18,329 nucleotides of DNA from Flavobacteriales bacterium (GCA_030728235.1 JANRAA010000222.1:1-18329), one strand, 5' to 3'; numbered from the stretch's first letter, positions 1 to 8,284 are shown. The notes: generated by a model not told the origin, from the letters alone. Numbers and translations are program-made.

Positions 1-371
1 ACCTTGTAGTTGTTGCATGCCGCACGTATGCCTTCGTACAATTCTTCAAGGGCTTCAACCGTGAAACGACTCGATACGGCGATCGATACCAACACCTGTT
101 TCGGCTGTCCGTTCATGGCAACGATGTCTGAAAGATTCACCGTTATCGCTTTATAACCCAAATGCTTCAAAGGTGCGTACATCATATCGAAATGGACACC
201 TTCGGTGAGCATATCGGTTGAAACCAACATCACCCCTTCTTCTTGATTCACAACTGCCGCGTCGTCGCCTATGCCTACCATCGTTGAGCTGTTAAAACGC
301 TCAAATTTCGATGTCAACTTCTGTATTAGGCCAAACTCACCCAATTCATTGATGTTTGTTGTATCACTCAT
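1..371 (-). CDS. thiL: Thiamine-monophosphate kinase, N-terminal part (runs off the left edge)
   Basis: The minus strand is open from ATG at 371 to the window edge, giving 123 residues of the N-terminal AIR-synthase-like domain. Visible motifs are GIGDDAA (residues 33-39), STDMLTEGVHF (51-61) and NLSDIVAMNGQP (79-90), which match the ATP/Mg-binding segments of ThiL. ThiL phosphorylates thiamine monophosphate to thiamine diphosphate in the cytoplasm. About two thirds of a normal-length protein (roughly 310-350 residues) lies outside the window, so integrity cannot be judged. The start is the first ATG, about 25 residues ahead of the first conserved motif, as is usual for the family. It is divergent from the suf operon. 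A -7-like element lies only 4 nt upstream of the ATG. Confidence 0.9.
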   Translation of the reverse strand, partial: MSDTTNINELGEFGLIQKLTSKFERFNSSTMVGIGDDAAVVNQEEGVMLVSTDMLTEGVHFDMMYAPLKHLGYKAITVNLSDIVAMNGQPKQVLVSIAVSSRFTVEALEELYEGIRAACNNYK

Positions 372-375
372 GGTG

Positions 376-383
376 CAAATGTA
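376..383 (-). promoter_or_regulatory. Candidate thiL -7 element (TACATTTG)
   Basis: Read on the minus strand, 383 to 376 is TACATTTG, a full match to the Bacteroidota -7 consensus TAnnTTTG. A TTG occurs 17 nt upstream on the same strand, within the accepted spacing range for the -33 element. If used, transcription would start almost on the thiL ATG (371), giving a very short leader or none. Confidence 0.45.
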
Positions 384-450
384 CATGGATTTGAGTTGAG
401 CAACATCAAAATCATCGACCGACTACCGCAAAAAAGGTATTTTTTGCATC

Positions 451-475
451 TTTATTTAGACCATTTCTAAATAAA
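451..475. promoter_or_regulatory. Perfect 10-bp inverted repeat, candidate operator of the suf operon
   Basis: Arms TTTATTTAGA (451-460) and TCTAAATAAA (466-475) are exact reverse complements separated by CCATT. The repeat covers the -33 position relative to the -7 element at 482-489, the place where a dimeric repressor would block RNA polymerase. No U-run follows, so it is not a terminator. Which regulator binds is unknown; iron- or Fe-S-responsive families (Rrf2/IscR-like, Fur, DtxR-like) are candidates only because of the downstream genes. Confidence 0.55.
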
Positions 476-481
476 AGACAA

Positions 482-489
482 TACCTTTG
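482..489 (+). promoter_or_regulatory. -7 element of the suf operon promoter (TACCTTTG)
   Basis: TACCTTTG matches the Bacteroidota consensus TAnnTTTG exactly and sits 33 nt before the sufA-like ATG, giving a leader of about 25-30 nt. No clean TTTG -33 element lies at the usual distance; that stretch is occupied by the inverted repeat at 451-475. A weak or activator-dependent -33 would fit a regulated promoter. Confidence 0.6.
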
Positions 490-522
490 CAACATTGAAT
501 TCATTGGATTGTTAGAAGAATT

Positions 523-849
523 ATGATAAAAGTTAACGACAGTGCAAGAGAACAAGTAGCTCATTTGTTGAGCGAAGGGTCTCATTCGGCAGAAGCCTTT
601 GTGCGCGTTGGTGTGAAAGGTGGTGGCTGTTCAGGGTTGATGTACGACCTCGACTTTGACACAGAGATAAAAGAGGGGGATCAAATTTTCGAAGACAACG
701 GTGTAAAAGTCGTTGTTGACCGAAAGAGTTTCCTTTATCTCGTTGGAACTGAATTAGAATTTACCGGTGGGTTAAACGGGAAAGGCTTTGTTTTCCGCAA
801 CCCAAACGCAAATAGAACCTGTGGATGTGGAGAGAGTTTCTCCATCTAA
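523..849 (+). CDS. sufA: A-type iron-sulfur carrier protein (SufA/IscA/ErpA family)
   Basis: This 108-residue protein is of standard length for the HesB/IscA/SufA family of A-type carriers, which accept clusters from the SufBCD scaffold and pass them to apo-proteins. The three cluster-ligand cysteines are present: Cys36 in GGGCSGL, and Cys100 and Cys102 in the C-terminal CGCG motif. It is the first gene of the suf operon, 24 nt before sufB, and follows the TACCTTTG promoter element and the inverted repeat. The sequence alone does not separate SufA from ErpA or IscA; the symbol is assigned by position in the suf operon. The start is the only reasonable ATG. Confidence 0.92.
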   Translation: MIKVNDSAREQVAHLLSEGSHSAEAFVRVGVKGGGCSGLMYDLDFDTEIKEGDQIFEDNGVKVVVDRKSFLYLVGTELEFTGGLNGKGFVFRNPNANRTCGCGESFSI

Positions 850-873
850 ATCCATCTTAAAGTTAATCGCATT

Positions 874-2322
874 ATGGCATACGCCGGAGATGATGAATTG
901 CTCGAACACGTAACTGGAAAAGAATACGAGTTCGGATTCACCACAAACATTGAATCAGATAAAGCTCCTCCAGGATTAAACGAAGGTACCATTCGCTTAA
1001 TTTCTCAGAAGAAAAATGAGCCAGAATGGCTGTTGGAATGGAGACTCGAAGCTTTCCGCATTTGGAGTGAAATGGTGGAGCCGGAATGGGCACATGTTCA
1101 ATACGAAAAACCTGATTTTCAGGCAATAAGTTATTATTCTGCCCCAAAGAAAAAAGCACAACTCAACAGCCTCGATGAGGTTGATCCTGAATTGCGCCGC
1201 ACCATGGAGAAGCTTGGCATCTCGATGGAAGAACAGAAACGCCTGTCGGGAGTCGCCGTCGATTTTGTGCTCGATTCTGTTTCCGTAGCCACGTCGTTTA
1301 AAGAAAAGCTAGGAGAACTGGGTATCATTTTCTGCTCTATGAGCGATGCCGTGCAGGAACACCCTGAGCTGGTGAAGAAATACCTTGGGTCGGTAGTTCC
1401 AAAAACCGACAATTTCTACGCAGCCTTGAATAGCGCAGTATTCACCGATGGTTCGTTCTGTTACATCCCAAAAGGTGTTAGATGTCCGATGGAATTGTCA
1501 ACCTACTTCAGAATCAACGAAGCGGGAACAGGTCAATTCGAGCGCACCCTTGTAATCGCCGATGAATCGAGTTATGTTAGTTACCTCGAAGGTTGCACAG
1601 CCCCTTCGCGCGATGAAAATCAATTGCACGCTGCTGTTGTTGAACTCATCGCTCTCGACCATGCTGAGATAAAATACAGCACCGTTCAAAACTGGTACCC
1701 AGGAGATGAAAACGGAAAAGGTGGTGTCTTCAACTTCGTTACCAAACGAGGCATTTGCCATCTGAGATCGAAAATTTCATGGACACAGGTTGAGACCGGT
1801 TCAGCGATTACTTGGAAGTATCCTTCGTGCATCTTGAAAGGCGACCACTCAGTTGGCGAATTCTACTCTGTAGCTGTTACCAACAAACGCCAACAAGCCG
1901 ATACAGGAACGAAGATGATTCACATTGGTAAAAACACCAATAGCACCATCATTTCAAAAGGAATCTCATCGGGTTATAGCCAAAACAGCTACCGCGGACT
2001 GGTTCAGATTAACAAGTCGGCTAAAAACGCTCGTAACTTCAGTCAGTGCGATTCGCTGCTGATGACCGATCACTGCGGAGCGCATACCTTCCCTTACATA
2101 GAGGTGAAAAATTCTTCTGCCAAAGTTGAGCACGAAGCTACCACCTCAAAAATCGGTGAAGATCAAATCTTCTATTGTCTGCAACGCGGAATCAGCGAAG
2201 AAAAAGCCATCAGCCTTATCGTGAACGGTTATGCCAAAGATGTCTTGAACAAACTTCCAATGGAATTCGCTGTAGAGGCCCAGAAACTACTCGCCATCAG
2301 TCTCGAAGGATCTGTTGGATAA
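874..2322 (+). CDS. sufB: Fe-S cluster assembly scaffold protein SufB
   Basis: At 482 residues this has normal SufB length. SufB forms the SufBC2D complex on which clusters are built, and receives persulfide sulfur from SufS/SufE. Residues known to matter in E. coli SufB have counterparts: Cys392 in FSQCDS (E. coli Cys405) and His420-Glu421 in VEHEAT (E. coli His433/Glu434). The N-terminal stretch KEYEFGF...[11 protein letters not shown] and the [11 protein letters not shown] segment are typical of the family. It lies 24 nt after the A-type carrier. The sufC ATG follows 25 nt after the stop, so the genes are almost certainly one transcript. Confidence 0.97.
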   Translation: MAYAGDDELLEHVTGKEYEFGFTTNIESDKAPPGLNEGTIRLISQKKNEPEWLLEWRLEAFRIWSEMVEPEWAHVQYEKPDFQAISYYSAPKKKAQLNSLDEVDPELRRTMEKLGISMEEQKRLSGVAVDFVLDSVSVATSFKEKLGELGIIFCSMSDAVQEHPELVKKYLGSVVPKTDNFYAALNSAVFTDGSFCYIPKGVRCPMELSTYFRINEAGTGQFERTLVIADESSYVSYLEGCTAPSRDENQLHAAVVELIALDHAEIKYSTVQNWYPGDENGKGGVFNFVTKRGICHLRSKISWTQVETGSAITWKYPSCILKGDHSVGEFYSVAVTNKRQQADTGTKMIHIGKNTNSTIISKGISSGYSQNSYRGLVQINKSAKNARNFSQCDSLLMTDHCGAHTFPYIEVKNSSAKVEHEATTSKIGEDQIFYCLQRGISEEKAISLIVNGYAKDVLNKLPMEFAVEAQKLLAISLEGSVG

Positions 2323-2347
2323 CATTATTGACGATTACAAACGCATT

Positions 2348-3100
2348 ATGCTTCATATAAAAGACCTACACGCCAACATTGATGGCACTGAAATATTGAA
2401 GGGACTAAGTCTCGATATTAAACCAGGAGAAATTCACGCTATCATGGGCCCAAATGGCTCTGGTAAAAGCACCCTTGCAAGCGTTTTAGCTGGAAATGAA
2501 GACTACGAAATAACAGGAGGAAGTGTCACCTTCGGTGATAAAGACCTTTTGGATTTAAGCACTGAAGACCGCGCTAGAGAAGGCCTTTTCCTTGCTTTTC
2601 AATATCCAGTTGAAATTCCTGGGGTGAGCAACATCAACTTTTTGCGCACCGCAGTGAACGAAATACGCCAATACAAAGGTGAAGAGCCGATGAGTGCAGG
2701 CGACTTCCTGAAACTGGTAAAAGAACGTAGCGCACTCGTTGAATTGGATGGCAAATTGGCGAACCGATCTGTGAATGAAGGTTTCTCGGGTGGTGAAAAA
2801 AAGCGCAACGAGGTATTCCAAATGGCGATGCTTGAACCAAAGTTGGCGATACTTGATGAAACCGACTCTGGCTTGGATATCGATGCTCTTAAAATAGTGG
2901 CTCAAGGGGTGAACGCAATGCGCAGTCCGGAACGCAGCTTTGTCGTTATCACTCACTATCAGCGACTTCTAGACTATATCGTGCCTGACTTTGTGCACGT
3001 GCTTTACAAAGGGAAAATTGTTAAATCTGGTTCGAAAGAACTCGCTCTTGAACTCGAGGCGCGAGGTTATGATTGGATCAAAGAAGAGGTTTCAGCATGA
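2348..3100 (+). CDS. sufC: Fe-S cluster assembly ATPase SufC
   Basis: ABC-type ATPase subunit of SufBC2D; ATP binding drives the conformational change needed for cluster assembly. From the ATG at 2348 it is 250 residues, with Walker A GPNGSGKST (34-42, Lys40), signature FSGGEKKR and Walker B LAILDETDSGLD with catalytic Glu171. These positions match E. coli SufC numbering, which supports this start. The reading frame stays open upstream to a TTG at 2315 overlapping the sufB stop, but that would add 11 residues not typical of the family. The last bases overlap the sufD start as ATGA, indicating translational coupling. Confidence 0.96.
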   Translation: MLHIKDLHANIDGTEILKGLSLDIKPGEIHAIMGPNGSGKSTLASVLAGNEDYEITGGSVTFGDKDLLDLSTEDRAREGLFLAFQYPVEIPGVSNINFLRTAVNEIRQYKGEEPMSAGDFLKLVKERSALVELDGKLANRSVNEGFSGGEKKRNEVFQMAMLEPKLAILDETDSGLDIDALKIVAQGVNAMRSPERSFVVITHYQRLLDYIVPDFVHVLYKGKIVKSGSKELALELEARGYDWIKEEVSA

Positions 3101-4365
3101 TGACTACCGAAACAGTTAACGTGCAGGACGAAAAAAAATCAGCTTTCCTTGGCAGTATATCGTCTGCTTTTCAAGGTGCTGAAACGTATGCTACATTGCG
3201 TAAATCTGCTTGGGATACCTTGAGCAAGTTTGCCATCCCTGGCACGAAAACAGAAGCTTGGAAATATACCCGTGTTGGGAAAGTGATCAATCATTCGTGG
3301 ATGAAAAGCCATGGAAACTCACAGATAAATCTTCCGGAAATTGCCATCGGTGGTCTGCGGTATGTGTTTGTGGATGGCCTTTTCAGAGCCGATCTAAGTG
3401 ATGAATTGACATATCCAGGCCTCAACATCCGCCGCACAGGCGAAAACGCAGAAAACAATCTTTTAGGGACATTATCAAATCACCAGGGAGATTGGTTTGA
3501 AGCTCTAAACGCAGCTTTCTTCAATGATGGGTTGGTAATTGAGGTTGATAAAAACGCCCAAATTGACCGCCCGGTACACCTGGTGTTCTTCACCTCAGAA
3601 GAAAACACGGCTTCGTTCAGCAGAAATGTATTATCCCTGCAGGAATCTTCATCACTGCACGTGTTTACGCATTATATCGGATCTGAGCATTCGACATTTT
3701 CGAGTGTGGTGACGGAAGCATTCGTTGGAAAAAATGCTGCGCTCAAAATTGATAAGATTCAAGAAGGGAATGAGACCGCATTTCATCATGTTGATTGGAC
3801 AAAACAAGACCGCGACAGTCGTTTCGACATTACAACAGTGACTTTGAAATCAAGCTGGGTGCGAAATGATTTAAACATTCGTGTGGCAGGAGAAAACTGT
3901 CATTCGTCTCTCACCGGTGCATACCTGCCAAGTGGCAAAGAACATGTCGACAACCACACCATGGTTGATCACATGGTTCCGAACTGCGAATCGGATGAGA
4001 AATACAAAGGCATAGTGCGCGAAAACGCTACCGCTGTTTTTAACGGTAAGGTATTCGTGCGTCCAGATGCTCAGAAAACAAACGCGTTTCAACAGAATGC
4101 CAACATCGTATTGGATGATACCGCGACGATGTTCTCCAAGCCCGAATTGGAAATTTATGCCGACGATGTGAAATGCAGCCACGGATCAACCACAGGTCAG
4201 TTCGATGAAGAAGCTGTTTTCTACCTCCGAGCACGTGGCATTGGAGAAGTCATGGCTCGTAAATTATTGGTTGAAGCATTCTTGGCTGATGTCATCACCA
4301 CGCTAAGTGATGAACGACTGCAAACCTATTGCACCGAAAAGATTCAACAATTGATGCACTCATGA
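3097..4365 (+). CDS. sufD: Fe-S cluster assembly protein SufD
   Basis: A 422-residue SufB paralogue that pairs with SufB in the SufBC2D scaffold. The conserved C-terminal core contains KCSHGSTTGQFDEEAVFYLRA; Cys360 and His362 correspond to E. coli SufD Cys358 and His360, the residues at the SufB-SufD interface linked to cluster formation and iron entry. The N-terminal motif GTKTEAWKYT is also typical. The start is the first of two tandem ATGs (3097 and 3100), overlapping the sufC stop. An AAGAAGAGG stretch just upstream could serve as a ribosome binding site. The stop overlaps the next ATG at 4362 in the same ATGA arrangement. Confidence 0.95.
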   Translation: MMTTETVNVQDEKKSAFLGSISSAFQGAETYATLRKSAWDTLSKFAIPGTKTEAWKYTRVGKVINHSWMKSHGNSQINLPEIAIGGLRYVFVDGLFRADLSDELTYPGLNIRRTGENAENNLLGTLSNHQGDWFEALNAAFFNDGLVIEVDKNAQIDRPVHLVFFTSEENTASFSRNVLSLQESSSLHVFTHYIGSEHSTFSSVVTEAFVGKNAALKIDKIQEGNETAFHHVDWTKQDRDSRFDITTVTLKSSWVRNDLNIRVAGENCHSSLTGAYLPSGKEHVDNHTMVDHMVPNCESDEKYKGIVRENATAVFNGKVFVRPDAQKTNAFQQNANIVLDDTATMFSKPELEIYADDVKCSHGSTTGQFDEEAVFYLRARGIGEVMARKLLVEAFLADVITTLSDERLQTYCTEKIQQLMHS

Positions 4366-5096
4366 ATGAATTGCACCGTCTTGATCAGTTGCTCGTTGCT
4401 AAAAAATTAGTGAACTCAAGACAGCGTGCAGAAGTATTGATTCGTGAGGGAGGGGTTACGGTAGACGGCAAAGTTATCGACAAGCCCGGCAAGAAATTCG
4501 ACTTAGAAGCAATGATTTCGCTTATTCGCGAACCAATGCCTTGGGTTTCTAGAGCCGCTTTGAAAATACTCGCCGCCATTGATCATTGGAAACTAGAAAC
4601 CTCCATTCATTCGAAAACATGCATGGATGTGGGCGCCTCCACAGGTGGTTTTACCCAAGTTTTGCTTGAAAAAGGAGCAACCAAGGTTTTTGCATTGGAT
4701 ACCGGACATGGGCAATTGGTGCAAATCATTGCGGAAGATGATCGGGTGGTAAATCTCGAAAAACACAACATTCGAAATACACCACTTGAAGAAATTGGCA
4801 AAGTAGATTTCATTGTGGTAGATGTGTCTTTCATTAGCCTGACACTTGTACTCCCCGAACTGCTGAAATTCAGAAACACAAACACTCCTGTGCTCGCTCT
4901 GGTAAAACCGCAGTTTGAGGTTGGACCTGCTGCGCTGGGAAGAAACGGTATCGTTCAGAAAGAATCTGATCGACTAAAAGCCCTTGAAACAGTTAAGAAA
5001 ACGGCGTTAACGCTCGGATATACTATTCAAGGCACAATCGATAGTCCGATAAGTGGTGGCGATGGAAATAGAGAATTTTTGATTTATCTGACATGA
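4362..5096 (+). CDS. tlyA: TlyA-family rRNA (cytidine-2'-O)-methyltransferase
   Basis: This 244-residue protein has the two-domain layout of TlyA/hemolysin-A-family enzymes: an N-terminal S4 RNA-binding domain (about residues 5-50, RLDQLLVAKKLVNSRQRAEVLI) and an FtsJ-like Rossmann methyltransferase domain. The SAM motif MDVGASTGGFTQ is at 88-99. A K-D-K-E type catalytic tetrad can be placed at Lys68, Asp154, Lys182 and Glu238. Characterised mycobacterial TlyA methylates 16S and 23S rRNA; many bacterial members are untested. The start at 4362 overlaps the sufD stop and the stop overlaps the sufS start, so it is locked inside the suf operon. It has no evident role in Fe-S assembly. Confidence 0.9.
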   Translation: MNELHRLDQLLVAKKLVNSRQRAEVLIREGGVTVDGKVIDKPGKKFDLEAMISLIREPMPWVSRAALKILAAIDHWKLETSIHSKTCMDVGASTGGFTQVLLEKGATKVFALDTGHGQLVQIIAEDDRVVNLEKHNIRNTPLEEIGKVDFIVVDVSFISLTLVLPELLKFRNTNTPVLALVKPQFEVGPAALGRNGIVQKESDRLKALETVKKTALTLGYTIQGTIDSPISGGDGNREFLIYLT

Positions 5097-6313
5097 CAGA
5101 ATACAGCATAGAACGCATTCGGGAGCAATTTCCAATTCTGAATCAACAGGTGAATAACCGGCCGCTGGTATATCTCGACAATGCGGCATCGAACCAAAAA
5201 CCCAATGCAGTTGTCGATTGCATTTCGAACTACTACACGTCATATCACGCCAACATTCACCGCGGAGCGCACCATTTGGCGCAATTGGCAACTGAGGCGT
5301 ATGAAAACGCACGCACCATCATTGCCAACCATCTGAATGCCCACAGAGAAGAAATCATCTTCACATATGGAACCACCGATGGAATCAATTTGGTTGCGCA
5401 GACATGGGGCCGTAAGAATTTAAAGCAAGGTGATCGCATTGTAATTTCCGGACTTGAGCACCATTCGAACCTCGTCCCATGGCAGATGGTTGCTGAAGAG
5501 AACGGGTGTATCATCGATATCATTCCGGTGCTTTCAGATGGCACACTCGACATGGCGGTTTACGATCAACTGCTAGAGAAAAAGCCGAAACTGGTTGCTG
5601 TGAACCAGGTTTCGAATAGTTTGGGAACTGTGAACCCAATCGGTGAAATCATTTCCAAAGCGAAAAATATAAACGCTTGTGTTTTGATCGATGGTGCACA
5701 GGCAGTGTCTCACTTTGAAGTAGACGTAAAGCAGTTGGACTGTGACTTCTACGTTTTTTCTGGCCATAAAATTTATGGTCCAACAGGCATCGGTGTGTTG
5801 TATGGTAAAAAAGCCATCTTAGAGGCCATGCCTGCCTGGAGAGGCGGCGGCGAGATGATCAAAAGTGTTTCATACCAGTCGTTTTCGGTGAATGAGCTTC
5901 CTTATAAATTCGAAGCAGGGACACCGAACATCGCCGACGGTATTGCATTGGGACGTGCCATAGAATTCGTCAACTCGCTGGGATTGAATGCAATCAGAGC
6001 ACATGAAAATCTGCTTACGAAGACCGCAACACAGCGACTCTTGGAAGTGCCAGGAATGCGCCTGATAGGCACTGCTGCAGAAAAAACATCTGTCATTTCA
6101 TTTTTAATTGATGGCTTGCACCCCTACGATGTTGGCACTTTGCTCGACCAACTGGGTGTGGCCGTGCGCACCGGACATCATTGCACTGAGCCGCTGATGA
6201 ATGCACTGGGCATACCTGGCACAATACGCGCGTCATTCGCATGTTACAACACCCTCAAGGAGGTCGACATATTCATTGAGGCTGTCAAAAAAGCCTCTCA
6301 GATGCTTTCATGA
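5093..6313 (+). CDS. sufS: Cysteine desulfurase SufS (class II, PLP-dependent)
   Basis: 406 residues, the same size as E. coli SufS. It removes sulfur from L-cysteine, leaving a persulfide on the catalytic cysteine and releasing alanine. The PLP-binding lysine is Lys226 in FSGHKIYGPTG and the persulfide cysteine is Cys364 in RTGHHCTEPLM, both at exactly the E. coli SufS positions. Other family motifs are YLDNAAS near the N terminus, ANIHRGAH and GLEHHSN. Its start overlaps the tlyA stop (ATGA). Its partner sufE follows after a 68-nt gap with its own promoter-like element. Confidence 0.97.
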   Translation: MTEYSIERIREQFPILNQQVNNRPLVYLDNAASNQKPNAVVDCISNYYTSYHANIHRGAHHLAQLATEAYENARTIIANHLNAHREEIIFTYGTTDGINLVAQTWGRKNLKQGDRIVISGLEHHSNLVPWQMVAEENGCIIDIIPVLSDGTLDMAVYDQLLEKKPKLVAVNQVSNSLGTVNPIGEIISKAKNINACVLIDGAQAVSHFEVDVKQLDCDFYVFSGHKIYGPTGIGVLYGKKAILEAMPAWRGGGEMIKSVSYQSFSVNELPYKFEAGTPNIADGIALGRAIEFVNSLGLNAIRAHENLLTKTATQRLLEVPGMRLIGTAAEKTSVISFLIDGLHPYDVGTLLDQLGVAVRTGHHCTEPLMNALGIPGTIRASFACYNTLKEVDIFIEAVKKASQMLS

Positions 6314-6352
6314 GAACAACCCCTGCGTAAGAACAGTTAAGCAACTAGCAAT

Positions 6353-6368
6353 GTCTACCTTTGTAGAC
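6353..6368 (+). promoter_or_regulatory. Candidate internal promoter before sufE, with overlapping palindrome
   Basis: TACCTTTG (6356-6363) is identical to the -7 element before the sufA-like gene and lies 19 nt before the sufE ATG. It is embedded in an inverted repeat, GTCTAC (6353-6358) and GTAGAC (6363-6368) with CTTT between. No clear -33 TTTG is seen upstream. The 68-nt sufS-sufE gap is the longest inside the operon, consistent with a secondary promoter. Confidence 0.45.
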
Positions 6369-6381
6369 CCAAGTTTTAGAA

Positions 6382-6810
6382 ATGACTATCGAACAACGAC
6401 AACAGGAAATAATAGAAGAGTTTGCACTTTTTGACGATTGGATGCAGAAATACGAGCACATCATTGAGCTGGGCAAAGAGCTTCCTGTTATCTCCGCAGA
6501 ATACAAAACCGACGACAACATCATCAAAGGTTGTCAGTCGCGCGTTTGGCTGCATGCTGAAATGTTGAACAGCGGAGTTGTTCATTTCACTGCAGATAGT
6601 GATGCCATCATTACAAAGGGCATGATTGCTATGATGATACGTGTGTTATCTGACCAAGCCCCAGAAGACATCGCTTCAGCAGATTTGCATTTTGTGAATG
6701 AAATCGGACTTCATCAACATCTTTCGCCAACAAGAAGTAACGGCTTGCTTTCAATGATCAAGCAAATGAAATTTTATAGTCTGGCTTTTCAAGCAAAGAA
6801 CAATGGATAA
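6382..6810 (+). CDS. sufE: Sulfur acceptor protein SufE
   Basis: A 142-residue protein of normal SufE length. It takes the persulfide from SufS and hands it to SufB, stimulating SufS turnover. The acceptor cysteine is Cys51 in KGCQSRVW, the same number as in E. coli SufE. The surrounding DDNIIKGCQS and the C-terminal GLLSMIKQMK segment fit the family. The stop overlaps the sufT start by 8 nt. It could also be expressed from the promoter-like element at 6356-6363. Confidence 0.96.
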   Translation: MTIEQRQQEIIEEFALFDDWMQKYEHIIELGKELPVISAEYKTDDNIIKGCQSRVWLHAEMLNSGVVHFTADSDAIITKGMIAMMIRVLSDQAPEDIASADLHFVNEIGLHQHLSPTRSNGLLSMIKQMKFYSLAFQAKNNG

Positions 6811-7114
6811 AAGAGCCACAGAAAAACGCGTCATCGAAGTCCTCAAAACCATCTTTGACCCCGAAATTCCCGTTGATATTTACGAGCTCGGACTGATTTA
6901 CGAAGTAAACGTGCAAGACGATGCCCATATTCATATCAAAATGACACTCACATCGCCATCGTGTCCGGTTGCTGAAACCCTTCCCGTGGAAGTAGAACAA
7001 AAGGTGGCGGGCATTGAAGGTGTAGAGGGTGCAAAAGTTGAAATCACTTTTGAGCCTACGTGGACACAAGATATGATGAGTGAAGAAGCAAAGCTAGACC
7101 TCGGTTTTTTATAG
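6803..7114 (+). CDS. sufT: SufT, MIP18/DUF59-family Fe-S maturation factor
   Basis: 103 residues, essentially a bare MIP18 (DUF59) domain: FDPEIPVDIYELGLIYEV at 18-35 and the conserved cysteine Cys54 in TSPSCPVAETLP. Members next to suf genes (SufT) help mature Fe-S proteins, probably through cluster transfer rather than sulfur mobilisation. It overlaps sufE by 8 nt and ends 6 nt before dxr, so it sits firmly within the operon. The PaaD proteins of phenylacetate degradation share this domain, but the context argues against that assignment. Confidence 0.93.
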   Translation: MDKRATEKRVIEVLKTIFDPEIPVDIYELGLIYEVNVQDDAHIHIKMTLTSPSCPVAETLPVEVEQKVAGIEGVEGAKVEITFEPTWTQDMMSEEAKLDLGFL

Positions 7115-7120
7115 TTAAGT

Positions 7121-8284
7121 ATGTCGACCACAGAAAGAAAAAAGCACATCGCCATACTCGGTTCAACCGGATCCATTGGCACTCAGGCACTTGAAGTTAT
7201 CGAAGAACAGCACGAAAGTTTTGTGGTTGAAGTTTTAACTGCTGGCTCGAATGCCGATTTGCTCATCGAACAAGCTTTAAAGTTTAAGCCGAACGCCGTA
7301 GTGATTGGTGACCAAAGCAAGTTTGAAATCGTGCGCGATCGACTTTGGGAACACGGTATCAAGACATATACCGGCGAGAAAGCCTTGGAACAGGTTGTTG
7401 AAATGGCTGAAATCGACATTGTTTTAACAGCTTTGGTCGGCTTCGCCGGATTGAGACCTACCCTAGCAGCTATCAATGCAGGCAAGCACATCGCTTTAGC
7501 AAACAAAGAAACCCTCGTTGTTGCCGGTGAAATTGTTACCACCTTAGCAAAAGAAAAAGGCGTAAACATTTACCCCGTTGATTCAGAGCATTCCGCGATC
7601 TTTCAGTGCTTGGTTGGCGAGTGGGACAACCCGATTGAGAAGATTGTTTTAACAGCCTCTGGCGGTCCATTTCGGGGGCGCACCAAACACGATTTGAGCA
7701 CAGTAACGAAAGCCCAAGCTTTGAAGCACCCCAATTGGAGTATGGGTGCAAAAATCACCATCGACTCAGCAAGCTTGATGAACAAAGGATTGGAGGTGAT
7801 TGAAGCGAAGTGGTTGTTCGGATTGAAGAACGAGCAAATCGAGGTTATCGTTCATCCACAATCGATCATTCACAGTTTGGTTCAATTCAAAGACGGGTCG
7901 ATGAAAGCGCAGATGGGCTTGCCAGATATGAAGTTGCCCATACAGTATGCGCTAGGCTTTCCGAAGCGTATGGCAAACAACTTTCCGCGCTTTAATTTTC
8001 TCAACTACCCGCAATTGACATTTGAGCTTGCCGACCTTGGCACGTTCAGAAACCTGCAGTTCGCTTTTGATGCACTCGAAAAAGGTGGCAATTCTCCCTG
8101 TGTTCTAAACGCAGCAAATGAAGTGGCCGTTGCCTTGTTTTTGGATGATAAAATAAGTTTCCTGGGAATGAGCGATTTGATTGAATCGGTCATGGCTCAG
8201 GTAAAACACATTGCCAAGCCAACGTTGGAAGACCTTTTTTGGTCAGACACAGAGGCACGTCGGGTAGCAAACGAAGTGGTATAA
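7121..8284 (+). CDS. dxr: 1-deoxy-D-xylulose 5-phosphate reductoisomerase
   Basis: 387 residues, standard Dxr (IspC) length. It converts DXP to 2-C-methyl-D-erythritol 4-phosphate with NADPH, the committed step of the MEP isoprenoid pathway. The NADPH-binding motif GSTGSIG is at 14-20, NKETLVVAGE follows, and the metal ligands are Asp154 and Glu156 in PVDSEHSA plus Glu225 in MNKGLEVIEAKWLF. ASGGPFRG is also present. It starts 6 nt after sufT and appears to be the last gene of the suf transcript. In many Bacteroidota dxr precedes the site-2 protease rseP; here the next gene is convergent frr. Confidence 0.97.
   Translation: MSTTERKKHIAILGSTGSIGTQALEVIEEQHESFVVEVLTAGSNADLLIEQALKFKPNAVVIGDQSKFEIVRDRLWEHGIKTYTGEKALEQVVEMAEIDIVLTALVGFAGLRPTLAAINAGKHIALANKETLVVAGEIVTTLAKEKGVNIYPVDSEHSAIFQCLVGEWDNPIEKIVLTASGGPFRGRTKHDLSTVTKAQALKHPNWSMGAKITIDSASLMNKGLEVIEAKWLFGLKNEQIEVIVHPQSIIHSLVQFKDGSMKAQMGLPDMKLPIQYALGFPKRMANNFPRFNFLNYPQLTFELADLGTFRNLQFAFDALEKGGNSPCVLNAANEVAVALFLDDKISFLGMSDLIESVMAQVKHIAKPTLEDLFWSDTEARRVANEVV

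Noticed and set aside
2315..2347. Extended sufC start at TTG 2315
   Set aside because: It overlaps the sufB stop, and the ATG at 2348 places Lys40 and Glu171 at the E. coli SufC positions.
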